Positions 14,670 through 23,245 of a stretch of 29,404 bases of DNA are shown here, one piece after another (position 1 is the stretch's first letter; each line of letters opens with the position of its first letter). The notes beneath the pieces were generated by a model. That model was given only the letters and a program-made list of their open reading frames with translations, ran no database searches and had not been told where the DNA came from. The stretch is from positions 1 to 29,404 of the forward strand of contig CAVGND010000020.1 of the NCBI GenBank assembly GCA_963630555.1, given 5' to 3'. This stretch comes from CAVALG01 sp963630555 (lineage in GTDB: Bacteria; Bacillota; Clostridia; Oscillospirales; Acutalibacteraceae). A program made the position numbers and the translations under genes.

Positions 14670-16021
14670 AAAAAATCAGTCGCCGCGCACTTATTTGTTT
14701 GGTTTTGTGTGTCGTTATGCTTGCCGGAACAGCCTTTTTTTGCATAGAATGGGTAGTACTCGGGGAGGATTGGGCAACAGCGGATTTTAACCGTGACATA
14801 TATAAAAACGGATTGCCGTCAAAAGGTCGCGTGCTTGACCGTGACGGCGTGGTGTTAAGCGATGTGGACGATGAGGGTAACCGCCGTTATTCGGATGATG
14901 TTACCGTGCGTAAAGCCACTCTGCACGCCGTCGGCGACAGGCACGGCAATATCTCAATCGGCGCTTTGCACGCCTATTCAACCGACCTGATAGGCTATAA
15001 CCGTCTGACGGGACTTAACAGCGGCAAGGGCAACGATCTTTACCTGACGCTTAATTCAAACTGGAACAAAACGGCTTATAATGCGCTCGGTAACCGAAAG
15101 GGAACTGTTTTTGTCTACAATTACAAAAGCGGGGAGATACTTTGCATGGTGTCTACCCCGACATATGACCCGGATAACGAGCCTGCCGACCTTACAACAA
15201 ACGAAAAATATGAAGGCGTATTCCTTAACCGTGCGATATCGGGGCTTTATACGCCGGGCTCAACCATGAAAACCGTCACAATGGCGGCCGCTCTTGAAAA
15301 AATTGATGATATGGAGAACCGCACCTGGCTTTGCGAAAAGAAATTTGCAATCGGTGCCGACCATGTTACCTGTGCAGGTAAGCATGGGACGCTGTCTTCA
15401 AGCGATGCGCTTGTGCATTCCTGCAATGCCGCGTTTGCACAAATTACGCTTGAACTCGGCAAACCTACGCTTAAAGAATATTTTGAAAAAGCAGGGCTTG
15501 ATTCGTCATACGATATTAACGGAGTGGCTTCCGCCAAAGGTTCGCTCGGTGACCCTGCGAACGAGATGCAACTTGCCTGGTCAGGTATAGGTCAGGCGGA
15601 TGTGCTTGTGAATCCGCTCGGAATGGCGGTTTATATGGGTGCGGTTGCAAACGGCGGTAAAGCGGCGGTTCCGCAGCTTATATATAAAGTCACTAATAAT
15701 TCCGGCAGGACGGTATCAAAACTCTCTGCCGAAACAACAGGCACTCTCATAGAAAAAGAAACCGCCGAAAAACTTTCGGAAATGATGCGTCAAGCCGTTA
15801 CAAAAGAATACGGAGCAGGACTTTTCCCAAATCTTGACGCTTGTGCGAAATCGGGTACTGCCGAAGTCGCCAACGATTCGGAAGACGCTTTGTTTGTAGG
15901 CTTTTTAAAGAATGAGGAATACCCATATGCCTTCGCGGTAGTGGTTGAGGACGGCGGCAGCGGTACTACGGTAGCGGGGCGCATAGCTTCGACAGTTATT
16001 AAAGAAATGACGGGGAATTGA
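14666..16021 (+). CDS. class B penicillin-binding transpeptidase (PbpA-like)
   Basis: A 451-residue peptidoglycan D,D-transpeptidase anchored by one N-terminal helix (about 9-30). The G-R-V-L-D-R-D-G-V-V-L-S segment (54-65) is the class B PBP linker motif. The transpeptidase domain (about 140-450) has all three active-site motifs: S-T-M-K (199-202, acylated Ser 199), S-C-N (252-254) and K-S-G-T (395-398). The N-terminal pedestal is short and there are no PASTA repeats, as in actinobacterial PbpA and compact clostridial homologues. It overlaps the FHA-SEDS gene by ATGA, so the polymerase and cross-linker of one synthase are made together. It should be a beta-lactam target. Confidence 0.93.
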   Translation: MKKISRRALICLVLCVVMLAGTAFFCIEWVVLGEDWATADFNRDIYKNGLPSKGRVLDRDGVVLSDVDDEGNRRYSDDVTVRKATLHAVGDRHGNISIGALHAYSTDLIGYNRLTGLNSGKGNDLYLTLNSNWNKTAYNALGNRKGTVFVYNYKSGEILCMVSTPTYDPDNEPADLTTNEKYEGVFLNRAISGLYTPGSTMKTVTMAAALEKIDDMENRTWLCEKKFAIGADHVTCAGKHGTLSSSDALVHSCNAAFAQITLELGKPTLKEYFEKAGLDSSYDINGVASAKGSLGDPANEMQLAWSGIGQADVLVNPLGMAVYMGAVANGGKAAVPQLIYKVTNNSGRTVSKLSAETTGTLIEKETAEKLSEMMRQAVTKEYGAGLFPNLDACAKSGTAEVANDSEDALFVGFLKNEEYPYAFAVVVEDGGSGTTVAGRIASTVIKEMTGN

Positions 16022-16034
16022 TGGGTTTTGGCTT

Positions 16035-16763
16035 ATGGAACGAAAAATCGATAAATCAAAAATCAAAAAATATCTTTCGGTCGCTCTGGTTGTTCTTGCG
16101 TTGTCGGCGGTTGTTATCATATGTTATAAAAGCGTAATGCCCGTAATCAAATTTATTCTTGACAGGGATAAAATCCGCATATGGGTAAGCAAATGGAACA
16201 TTCTTTCAAGATTGGCTTTTATCGCAATGGTAATAGTTCAGGTTGTTATCGCCTTTATCCCGGGTGAGCCGTTTGAAATAGCGGCAGGATACGCTTTCGG
16301 CGTTATTGAGGGAACGCTTTTGTGCCTTATCGGCATAACTGTCGGCAGTATTGTCGTGTTTTGGATCGTCAGGCGATTCGGCACGCGTGCCATTAACTTT
16401 TTCTTTGCCCGTCACGATACCCAAAAGTTGAATTTTCTGCACGAGAAGCGGAAACTCAACAGCCTTGTTTTTATTCTTATGCTTATCCCCGGCACACCTA
16501 AGGACTTAATTTCATACTTTGTCGGCCTTACCGATATTAAGTTTTCAACATGGGTGCTTATCGTCGTGATTGCGCGCATACCGTCCGTGATAACATCAAC
16601 GCTCGGCGGCTCAACCGTGAGCGGCGGCAATATCAGACTTACCGTTGCCGTCTTCGCGGTTACGATTGCAATAAGCGCGGCAGGGTTGATCTGCTATAAT
16701 TATATTTGCAAGAAAAATGAAACAGGGTCTGGTGAGGACGGTAAAAGCGGCAAAGATGAATAA
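16035..16763 (+). CDS. TVP38/TMEM64 (DedA-like/VTT) membrane protein
   Basis: A 242-residue membrane protein with about five hydrophobic segments. It carries the family's central re-entrant region, F-I-P-G-E-P-F-E-I-A-A-G-Y-A-F-G (74-89), a G-x-x-V-G-S turn (100-105) and a second half-repeat with I-P-G-T-P-K-D-L-I-S-Y-F-V-G (151-164). Proteins of this superfamily include DedA and eukaryotic VMP1/TMEM41B scramblases, and some bacterial members recycle undecaprenyl phosphate or move phosphatidyl lipids. Next to a peptidoglycan polymerase-transpeptidase pair, a role in handling the lipid carrier is attractive but inferred. The start follows the PBP stop by 13 bases; the ribosome binding site is weak. 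The basic-acidic C-terminal tail is cytoplasmic. Confidence 0.88.
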   Translation: MERKIDKSKIKKYLSVALVVLALSAVVIICYKSVMPVIKFILDRDKIRIWVSKWNILSRLAFIAMVIVQVVIAFIPGEPFEIAAGYAFGVIEGTLLCLIGITVGSIVVFWIVRRFGTRAINFFFARHDTQKLNFLHEKRKLNSLVFILMLIPGTPKDLISYFVGLTDIKFSTWVLIVVIARIPSVITSTLGGSTVSGGNIRLTVAVFAVTIAISAAGLICYNYICKKNETGSGEDGKSGKDE

Positions 16764-17655
16764 AATTACAGGTTTAATCGGCAAAACGGTTGCAGTTACC
16801 GGTACAACCGGCGGATTGGGCCGCGAAATATGCAAGGCGGTTGTTTCGCTCGGCGCGGACATTGTGTTAATAGACCGTGACGCCCGAAAATCCTCGGTTC
16901 TGCAACGCGAACTTGCAAAGGTGCGCATCGGTGCCGCAATGCACAGAGTGGAACTTGACCTTTCGCATCCCGAGCAAATAAAAAGTGCGGCGAAAAAGAT
17001 TGCCGCATATTCTCCGGATTACCTGATACTTAATGCGGGAGTTTATCATGTGCCGCGGTATAAATGTACCGGGAACATCGACAATGTGTTTATGATAAAT
17101 TTTTTGTCGCACTATTTGCTTGTCCGTGTGCTTTTACCCGATCTTCGCAAGGCAAACGCAAAAGTGGTTGCGGTAGGCAGTATCGCTCATAATTATTCCC
17201 GAACCAACGAAAATGACATTGACTTTTCGGGCAGGGCGTCCTCCGCTTTGGTCTACGGTAATTCAAAAAGATACCTGATGTTCGCCCTTTCGGAACTTTT
17301 AAAAAACGAACCGCACGTGTCGTTTACAATAGCCCACCCGGGCATAACATTTACCGGAATAACCGACCATTATCCTCCGGCGGTTTTCGCCGTTATCAAG
17401 CACCCTATGAAGATTATTTTTCCGCCGCCCCGTGTTGCGGCGCGGAATATTGTGTACGGGATGTTTGATTCTACAGAAAAAAATGAGTGGATAGGGCCGA
17501 GATATTTTAATATTTGGGGACGGCCCGAAAAGCATCGGCTGACTACCTGCCGGGAAGATGAACGGCAAATGATTTTTAAAAATGCCGAGTTGCTTGCAGA
17601 CCGCGTGAAATGTGAAACCGACCCGAAACCCGACGAAAATACCGGTGAAAATTGA
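16756..17655 (+). CDS. short-chain dehydrogenase/reductase (SDR)
   Basis: A 299-residue NAD(P)-dependent oxidoreductase of the classical SDR type, resembling retinol-dehydrogenase-like members. Seen: T-G-T-T-G-G-L-G (15-22, the dinucleotide turn), L-N-A-G (92-95), G-S-I-A (141-144, catalytic Ser 142) and Y-G-N-S-K (167-171, catalytic Tyr 167 and Lys 171). The chosen ATG at 16756 overlaps the end of the TVP38 gene by 8 bases; the frame also opens at 16717 but lacks a binding site there. Its substrate is unknown. Being last in the wall-synthesis cluster may mean a lipid or isoprenoid substrate, but the coupling could be only transcriptional. A hairpin follows the stop. Confidence 0.88.
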   Translation: MNKITGLIGKTVAVTGTTGGLGREICKAVVSLGADIVLIDRDARKSSVLQRELAKVRIGAAMHRVELDLSHPEQIKSAAKKIAAYSPDYLILNAGVYHVPRYKCTGNIDNVFMINFLSHYLLVRVLLPDLRKANAKVVAVGSIAHNYSRTNENDIDFSGRASSALVYGNSKRYLMFALSELLKNEPHVSFTIAHPGITFTGITDHYPPAVFAVIKHPMKIIFPPPRVAARNIVYGMFDSTEKNEWIGPRYFNIWGRPEKHRLTTCREDERQMIFKNAELLADRVKCETDPKPDENTGEN

Positions 17656-17658
17656 ATA

Positions 17659-17716
17659 AAAAGTAAAATCAGCCGCACCGCGACAAATTTTGTCGCGGTG
17701 CGGCACTGCTGTTTTA
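17659..17716. terminator. strong bidirectional terminator hairpin between SDR and fhs
   Basis: Positions 17672-17704 form a 33-nt perfect inverted repeat, 16 bases each side of one central base, from GCCGCACCGCGACAAA. On the minus strand it is followed by TGATTTTACTTTTTATT, a good T-rich tail for fhs; on the plus strand the tail CTGCTGTTTT is weaker. It separates the two convergent operons. Confidence 0.9.
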
Positions 17717-17755
17717 ATAAATACGCGGGATATATGAATTTGACCTGCTGTAAAA

Positions 17756-19426
17756 TCAGAAAAGTCCGGTTATTTTTCCGCTTTCATCTATGTCTATCCG
17801 CTCTGCTGCAGGGGATTTGGGCAATCCCGGCATCGTGAGGATATTTCCGGTCAACACAACTAAAAATCCTGCGCCTGCCGAAACCTTCACGCTTTTAACC
17901 GTGATATTAAATCCGTCGGGTGCACCAAGACGCGTCGGGTCGTCCGAAAAACTGTACTGCGTTTTGGCAATGCAGACCGGCAGGCTGCCGAAGCCGAGTT
18001 CGGTAAGTTCCTTTATCTGCTTCTGTGCCGCCGATTCGATGATTATACCGTCGCCGCCGTAAACTTTTTGCACTACGGCTTTGATTTTATCTTCAATTGA
18101 ATCGTTAAGGCTGTAGGCAAAATGCATTTTCGGTTTTTTGCCGTCACATATACGCACAACTTCGCGCGCAAGTTCTTCGCCACCGCGCCCTCCGTCTGCC
18201 CAGACGGTGGAAAGCACGGTGTTTACGCCGGCAGCACGGCATTTTTCGGTTATAAGCGCGATTTCCGCGTCACTGTCGGTCGGGAAACGGTTTATTGCGG
18301 CAACGCAGGGCAGACCGTAAACCTCGGTTATGTTGCGTATATGCCGCATAAGGTTCGGCAAACCCAGTTGCAGTGCCGCAAGATTTTCCGTGTCAAGTTC
18401 GGCCTTTGCAAGTCCGCCGTGCATTTTAAGCGCACGCACCGTTGCAACCACCACAACCGCGTCGGGTGTAAGTCCTGCCGCACGGCATTTTATGTCAAGG
18501 AATTTTTCGGCACCCAAATCTGCGCCGAATCCTGCTTCGGTTACGGCGTAATCGCCCATTTTTAATGCAAGGCGCGTTGCAAGAACCGAGTTGCAGCCGT
18601 GCGCTATGTTGGCAAACGGCCCTCCGTGGACAAATGCGGGTGTTCCTTCAAGCGTCTGCACAAGGTTGGGTTTTACCGCGTCTTTAAGCAGTGCCGCCAT
18701 TGCGCCGGCGGCTTTAAGTTGGCCGCAGGTTACGGGCTCGCCGCTGTGCGAATATCCCACAACCATTCTTGAAAGCCGCTCTTTTAAATCGGAAATTGAG
18801 GAGGAAAGGCAGAGCACTGCCATTATTTCGCTTGCAACGGTGATGTCAAATCCGTCTTCACGAGGCACACCGTTGACCTTGCCGCCCAGCCCGTCAACAA
18901 TAAATCTCAGTTGACGGTCGTTCATATCAACACAGCGTTTCCAACTTATGCGGCGAACGTCTATATCGAGCGGGTTGCCCTGCTGAATATGATTATCAAG
19001 CATAGCGGCAAGCAGGTTGTTCGCCGCTCCGATTGCGTGAAAATCGCCCGTGAAATGCAGGTTAATATCCTCCATAGGCACAACTTGGGCATATCCGCCG
19101 CCCGCTGCGCCGCCCTTTATGCCGAAAACAGGGCCGAGCGACGGTTCACGCAGGGCGGCAACCGAGTTTTTGCCGATGCGTCGCAATCCGTCCGCCAAAC
19201 CGATTGTTGTTGTCGTTTTGCCTTCGCCCGCCGGGGTCGGTGTCATCGCAGTTACAAGTATCAGTTTTCCGTCGGGTCTTTCGCATTCGCGCATAACCGA
19301 AAGGTTGATTTTTGCTTTGTATCTGCCGTAATATTCAAGATATTTTTCGTCAATTCCGCAATTTTTTGCAATTTCGGATATCGGTTTCATATCACAGGAC
19401 TGCGCTATTTCAATATCGGTTTTCAT
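17756..19426 (-). CDS. fhs: formate-tetrahydrofolate ligase
   Basis: A 556-residue enzyme that joins formate and tetrahydrofolate, using ATP, to give 10-formyl-THF for purine synthesis and, in acetogens, the methyl branch of the Wood-Ljungdahl pathway. Clear features: the P-loop region T-P-T-P-A-G-E-G-K-T-T-T-T (62-74), R-E-P-S-L-G-P-V-F-G-I-K-G-G-A-A-G-G-G (93-111) and D-I-N-L-H-F-T-G-D (120-128). Full family length. AGGAG stands before the ATG. It lies 28 bases after purB, so its product feeds the same purine pathway from one transcript. Confidence 0.98.
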   Translation of the reverse strand: MKTDIEIAQSCDMKPISEIAKNCGIDEKYLEYYGRYKAKINLSVMRECERPDGKLILVTAMTPTPAGEGKTTTTIGLADGLRRIGKNSVAALREPSLGPVFGIKGGAAGGGYAQVVPMEDINLHFTGDFHAIGAANNLLAAMLDNHIQQGNPLDIDVRRISWKRCVDMNDRQLRFIVDGLGGKVNGVPREDGFDITVASEIMAVLCLSSSISDLKERLSRMVVGYSHSGEPVTCGQLKAAGAMAALLKDAVKPNLVQTLEGTPAFVHGGPFANIAHGCNSVLATRLALKMGDYAVTEAGFGADLGAEKFLDIKCRAAGLTPDAVVVVATVRALKMHGGLAKAELDTENLAALQLGLPNLMRHIRNITEVYGLPCVAAINRFPTDSDAEIALITEKCRAAGVNTVLSTVWADGGRGGEELAREVVRICDGKKPKMHFAYSLNDSIEDKIKAVVQKVYGGDGIIIESAAQKQIKELTELGFGSLPVCIAKTQYSFSDDPTRLGAPDGFNITVKSVKVSAGAGFLVVLTGNILTMPGLPKSPAAERIDIDESGKITGLF

Positions 19427-19454
19427 ATTACAGAAACTCCTTTTGTTATGTGTT

Positions 19455-20885
19455 TTATACGCTGAGTTTTGCCTGTATTTCGCCCTTGTATCTTTCGATT
19501 ACGGGGGCGGCAACATCACGCAAAAAATCCGTTACCTGTTGTGGCGCGCGGCCTACATATTTTACGGGGTCGAGCTGCGCTTCTATTTCTTCGCGGGTGA
19601 TGAGAAAATCGGGGTCATCCGCTATGCGGTCTATTAGGTCGTTGGGCTTGCCATCAAGTTTAACGGCAGCCGCCGCTGCGTGTGAATGGCAGCGCAGTTT
19701 TTCGTGCAGCTGCTGCCTGTCGCCGCCCCGCTTTACACATTCCATCATAATATTTTCGGTTGCCATAAACGGCAGTTTTTCCATAACGCGGCGGTGTATT
19801 ACACGGTCGTAAACTACCGTCCCCTCTGTTATGTTTATGTATATGTTAAGTATTGCGTCGGTCGCCAAAAATGCTTCGGCTACCGAGATGCGTTTGTTTG
19901 CGCTGTCATCCAATGTGCGCTCAAACCACTGTGTTGCTGCGGTAAATGTCGGGTTCAGCACATCGGTCATAATATATCTTGCAAGTGCCGATATACGCTC
20001 GCTTCGCATCGGGTTGCGCTTGTACGGCATGGCCGACGAACCTATCTGATTTTTGCCGAACGGCTCTTCGATTTCTTCAAACGACTGCAATATCCTAAGG
20101 TCGTTTGAAAATTTGTACGCGCTTTGCGCAAATCCCGAAAGAACCGAAAGAAAATAGGCGTCAATCTTTCTTGAATAGGTCTGACCGGATACAGCTGCGG
20201 TTCCGTCAAATCCCATTTCATCCGCTATCATCCGGTCAAGTTTTTTAACCTTTTCTTCGTCCCCGTCAAACAGTTCCATGAAACTTGCCTGTGTTCCGGT
20301 AGTGCCTTTTGAACCCAACAGTTTAAGGCGTGACAGTTGAAATTCGAGGTTTTCCATGTCGTTTATAAGTTCGTACATCCAAAGGGTCGCGCGCTTGCCG
20401 ACGGTGGTTAACTGCGCCGGTTGCAAATGCGTGTAGGCAAGGCAGGGCATATCCTTGTATTTTTCGGCAAAAGCGGCAAGGTTTTTAATAACCTGTGCTG
20501 CCTTTTTAAGCACGATTTCGGACGCTTTTTTTAAAATTATAATATCGGTGTTATCGCCGACATAGCAACTTGTCGCCCCCAGATGAATTATCGGTTTTGC
20601 CTTGGGGCATTGTACCCCGTAAGCGTAAACATGGCTCATAACATCGTGCCGAACCTCTTTTTCGCGCTGCTCGGCAACATCATAATTTATATCGTCACGG
20701 TGCGCTTTAAGTTCGGCAATCTGCTCATCCGTTATCGGCAAGCCGAGTTGCTTTTCCGCGCTCGCAAGCGCAATCCAAAGTCTGCGCCAGGTGCGGAATT
20801 TAAAATTCTGTGAAAAAACAAATTGCATTTCATCGCTTGCATACCGTGTTGAAAGTGGGGAAATATATTTATCTCTGCTGTCCAT
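19455..20885 (-). CDS. purB: adenylosuccinate lyase
   Basis: A 476-residue fumarase-superfamily enzyme acting twice in purine synthesis: it cleaves SAICAR to AICAR and adenylosuccinate to AMP, each with release of fumarate. Features: R-H-D-V-M-S-H-V (79-86), G-A-T-S-C-Y-V-G-D-N-T-D (103-114), T-H-L-Q-P-A-Q (152-158, His 153) and the signature loop G-S-S-A-M-P-Y-K-R-N-P (282-292) carrying the catalytic Ser. Length and motifs fit the longer PurB group. GAAAGGA precedes the ATG by a normal distance. It is 21 bases after the lipoprotein gene and upstream of fhs. Confidence 0.97.
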   Translation of the reverse strand: MDSRDKYISPLSTRYASDEMQFVFSQNFKFRTWRRLWIALASAEKQLGLPITDEQIAELKAHRDDINYDVAEQREKEVRHDVMSHVYAYGVQCPKAKPIIHLGATSCYVGDNTDIIILKKASEIVLKKAAQVIKNLAAFAEKYKDMPCLAYTHLQPAQLTTVGKRATLWMYELINDMENLEFQLSRLKLLGSKGTTGTQASFMELFDGDEEKVKKLDRMIADEMGFDGTAAVSGQTYSRKIDAYFLSVLSGFAQSAYKFSNDLRILQSFEEIEEPFGKNQIGSSAMPYKRNPMRSERISALARYIMTDVLNPTFTAATQWFERTLDDSANKRISVAEAFLATDAILNIYINITEGTVVYDRVIHRRVMEKLPFMATENIMMECVKRGGDRQQLHEKLRCHSHAAAAAVKLDGKPNDLIDRIADDPDFLITREEIEAQLDPVKYVGRAPQQVTDFLRDVAAPVIERYKGEIQAKLSV

Positions 20886-20906
20886 TTTATGCGTCCTTTC
20901 GGATTG

Positions 20907-21305
20907 TCAGTTTCTGTATTCTATTGTATATACCGCAATAATCTCTTTGCCGCCTTTTTTATAAGCGGCTGTTACCATCCTGCGGTCGGTTGAAAATGTA
21001 AAAGTCACCTTGGTTTTGCCGAAGGTTGCCGCCGCTTTGTCGCCGTCGGGTTCATAGGTTCCGCGCTGTGCCTTGTCGGAATTTTCCGAATTCCAAAGGA
21101 CGCAGCTGCCGTCAACCGATGTGGTAAGGCGGTCATATTCGGCGTTTTCGGTGCCCGTTTCGGCGCCGTCTTCGGCGTAGGTGTGTATTTTCCATACTCC
21201 GCTTACCGATTGAAAAGCCTCCGCCTCCTTACGGCAGGCAGATAAAAAAACCGAAGAAAAAATCATAAAAACAAGCAGCACAGAGCTTAAAAATTTCTTT
21301 TTCAC
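20907..21305 (-). CDS. small lipoprotein of unknown function
   Basis: A 132-residue exported lipoprotein: M-K-K-K-F, a hydrophobic stretch, then L-S-A-C with the lipidated Cys at 24. The mature part is one small beta-rich domain (V-S-G-V-W-K-I-H-T-Y, R-G-T-Y-E-P-D-G-D, A-T-F-G-K-T-K-V-T-F-T-F), like the lipocalin-type domains that measure 'G-x-W' barrel folds in Firmicutes lipoproteins. I do not know its partner. The start overlaps the stop of the dCMP deaminase gene by 4 bases, so it is translated in coupling with it. Confidence 0.82.
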   Translation of the reverse strand: MKKKFLSSVLLVFMIFSSVFLSACRKEAEAFQSVSGVWKIHTYAEDGAETGTENAEYDRLTTSVDGSCVLWNSENSDKAQRGTYEPDGDKAAATFGKTKVTFTFSTDRRMVTAAYKKGGKEIIAVYTIEYRN

Positions 21306-21784
21306 AGTTTAAGTTCTTCCTCTCTGCCCGAAAGCTCGTATTTACGGTATTTAACGCCAACGGTATCGAGCATTTTTTTAGACGCCTTAACACTGTCGCT
21401 GTCAGGGTATTTGTCGGCGTAATAAATTACTTCTTTTATGCCCGTCTGAATAATGGCTTTTGTACATTCGTTACAGGGGAAAAGCGTGGTGTATATGCGG
21501 CTGCCCCTCAGTTTTCCGCCGCCGTAGTTCAGTATGGCGTTAAGTTCGGCGTGGCATACAAATACATATTTCGTACCCAAAGCGTCGCCGCCGTCCCGAT
21601 CCCAAGGGAAATTATCATCGGAACAACCGGTCGGCATTCCGTTATATCCTACCGAAAGTATGCGATTTTCATCATTTACTATGCAGGAACCGACCTGTGT
21701 GCTCGGGTCTTTGCTCCGCATTGATGAAAGCAGCGCTATTCCCATAAAGTATTCATCCCATTGCAGATAGTTATTTCTTTTCAT
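21302..21784 (-). CDS. dCMP deaminase (zinc cytidine/deoxycytidylate deaminase family)
   Basis: A 160-residue zinc enzyme that deaminates dCMP to dUMP, supplying thymidylate synthesis. The zinc site is visible as H-A-E (78-80) and P-C-N-E-C (103-107), Glu 80 being the proton shuttle. The S-x-D-P-S-T-Q-V-G-S-C-I segment (24-35) and G-Y-N-G-M-P (46-51) are typical of dCMP deaminases, which also include ComEB. It overlaps the exporter gene by 14 bases and the lipoprotein gene by 4. Allosteric residues for dCTP control were not checked. Confidence 0.95.
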   Translation of the reverse strand: MKRNNYLQWDEYFMGIALLSSMRSKDPSTQVGSCIVNDENRILSVGYNGMPTGCSDDNFPWDRDGGDALGTKYVFVCHAELNAILNYGGGKLRGSRIYTTLFPCNECTKAIIQTGIKEVIYYADKYPDSDSVKASKKMLDTVGVKYRKYELSGREEELKL

Positions 21785-23114
21785 AACCGGAAAGCCCCTC
21801 TTTCATAAAATTAAAAAATTTCACTATACTGAATTCCTTGCGCTGCAGTCCGAGGAAGAATATGCCTACAAACAGCACAAGTATTATAAGCATTGACGCT
21901 ATAAACGACCAGCAGGCGCCGAGTACGCCGTAAGCCGATATAAGATACGGCGACAGTATAAGCGTAAGCAGGGCGGAACCGCCGTATCCGATAAGCAAAA
22001 ATCTTTGAAGGCGCATAACCGTCACCGCATTGTATAAAACGTTGATTACCGCACTTATTCCGCCGCCGAGCAGGACAAGGAAAAAACTTAAATTATATGC
22101 CGAAAGGTCGACCCCATAGACCCAGCCGAGTACCGTAGGCCCGAATACCGAGAAAAGCGCGGCAAGTCCCACCGATATTGTTCCCATAACTCCGCAGACC
22201 TTCAAAACGGAATTTTGGAAGTTGCGGTCTTCCCCCGAAGCCCAGAATGCCGTGAGTTTGGTTTGCAGGGGCTTAAGGGCAAACAGGCTGAAAAGATTCA
22301 TTATAAACGCTACCGAGTAGACATAGTTAAAGTGTGCCTGCGTTACATCGTCAAAAAAATCTTCTATTCCGTATTTCGGGATATTGTATATATAGTTTAT
22401 AAGGAAGGTGCTTACAAAAAGCGGAAGGCACTGGAAAAACAGGCGGCGCATCGCTTTTGGGTTGAAATCGGGGCGGACGGGTGCAAAGGCTTTCGCTTCG
22501 CGCACTTCGTAAAGAAATATCCAAATAACCGAAACCACAGATGCCAAAAATATACTAAGTGCAAGTCCGGCTTCCGTTCCGCCCGTTATCCACAGCGTTA
22601 AGGCTATCATCACCATGGCAAGCGCATCGCGAACCGCCATTGAAAAACCGCTTATATCAAGCCGCCCATGCTGTTGGAACAGGCTGAAATAAAGGTTTGA
22701 GGCGGCGTCGGTCATTTTAAGCATACATAAAAGTATCGCTATGCCGGCTTTGTACATTGTAAAGTGCATATACAATACATAAAGCGGACTTATTATTGCC
22801 ATAAGCACGCAGGAGATTATTTTAAACCCGGTATATTGCGGAAAAGTCAGATTTCCCGACGCATCGGTTACCTGATAAGTGCCTTCTTCAAACATTCCCA
22901 CCGTCCACATAAGTTGGGCAATTGCGTAACCTATGGCGAACACGCCGCACATTTCGACATTGCAAAAACGGGTTATACAAAGCGTAAGAACAAAAGTCAT
23001 GGAAGCGTTAAGACCGCTGCCTATCATATTCCATATAATAGCCGACCGTTCGCTGCCGGCACTGTGACTTGCCGCATTGTGAAAAGCGGCGAATCCGTGA
23101 CCTAAATGTTTCAT
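21771..23114 (-). CDS. MOP-superfamily polysaccharide/lipid flippase-like membrane protein
   Basis: A 447-residue integral membrane protein with about 12-14 hydrophobic helices. The pattern I-I-W-N-M-I-G-S-G-L-N-A near the first helix, a long run of paired helices, the N-Y-I-Y-N-I-P-K-Y segment in the middle and F-N-Y-V-Y-S-V-A-F-I-M-N-L are typical of Wzx/MviN-like polysaccharide exporters. It probably translocates a lipid-linked sugar. The ATG at 23114 has AAAGGAAACGG before it; the frame could begin at 23216, but that start lies in the leader. It is the first gene of the minus-strand operon, which otherwise serves nucleotide metabolism. Confidence 0.85.
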   Translation of the reverse strand: MKHLGHGFAAFHNAASHSAGSERSAIIWNMIGSGLNASMTFVLTLCITRFCNVEMCGVFAIGYAIAQLMWTVGMFEEGTYQVTDASGNLTFPQYTGFKIISCVLMAIISPLYVLYMHFTMYKAGIAILLCMLKMTDAASNLYFSLFQQHGRLDISGFSMAVRDALAMVMIALTLWITGGTEAGLALSIFLASVVSVIWIFLYEVREAKAFAPVRPDFNPKAMRRLFFQCLPLFVSTFLINYIYNIPKYGIEDFFDDVTQAHFNYVYSVAFIMNLFSLFALKPLQTKLTAFWASGEDRNFQNSVLKVCGVMGTISVGLAALFSVFGPTVLGWVYGVDLSAYNLSFFLVLLGGGISAVINVLYNAVTVMRLQRFLLIGYGGSALLTLILSPYLISAYGVLGACWSFIASMLIILVLFVGIFFLGLQRKEFSIVKFFNFMKEGLSGYEKK

Positions 23115-23245
23115 ATCCGTTTCCTTTTCGTTTGTAAAGCAAATAGTTTGCCGTTTGCGGCGGTCAGCCGAAAGGCAAAACGCGGCAACCCATCGTAAAA
23201 CCGGAAAAACAACCACGCCGATTTTTGGTGCTGCCGTTTGCGAAT

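Noticed and set aside
23115..23216. Longer start of the exporter at 23216
   Set aside because: The added 34 residues are leader-like, lack a binding site, and precede a well-placed ATG at 23114 with AAAGGAAACGG.
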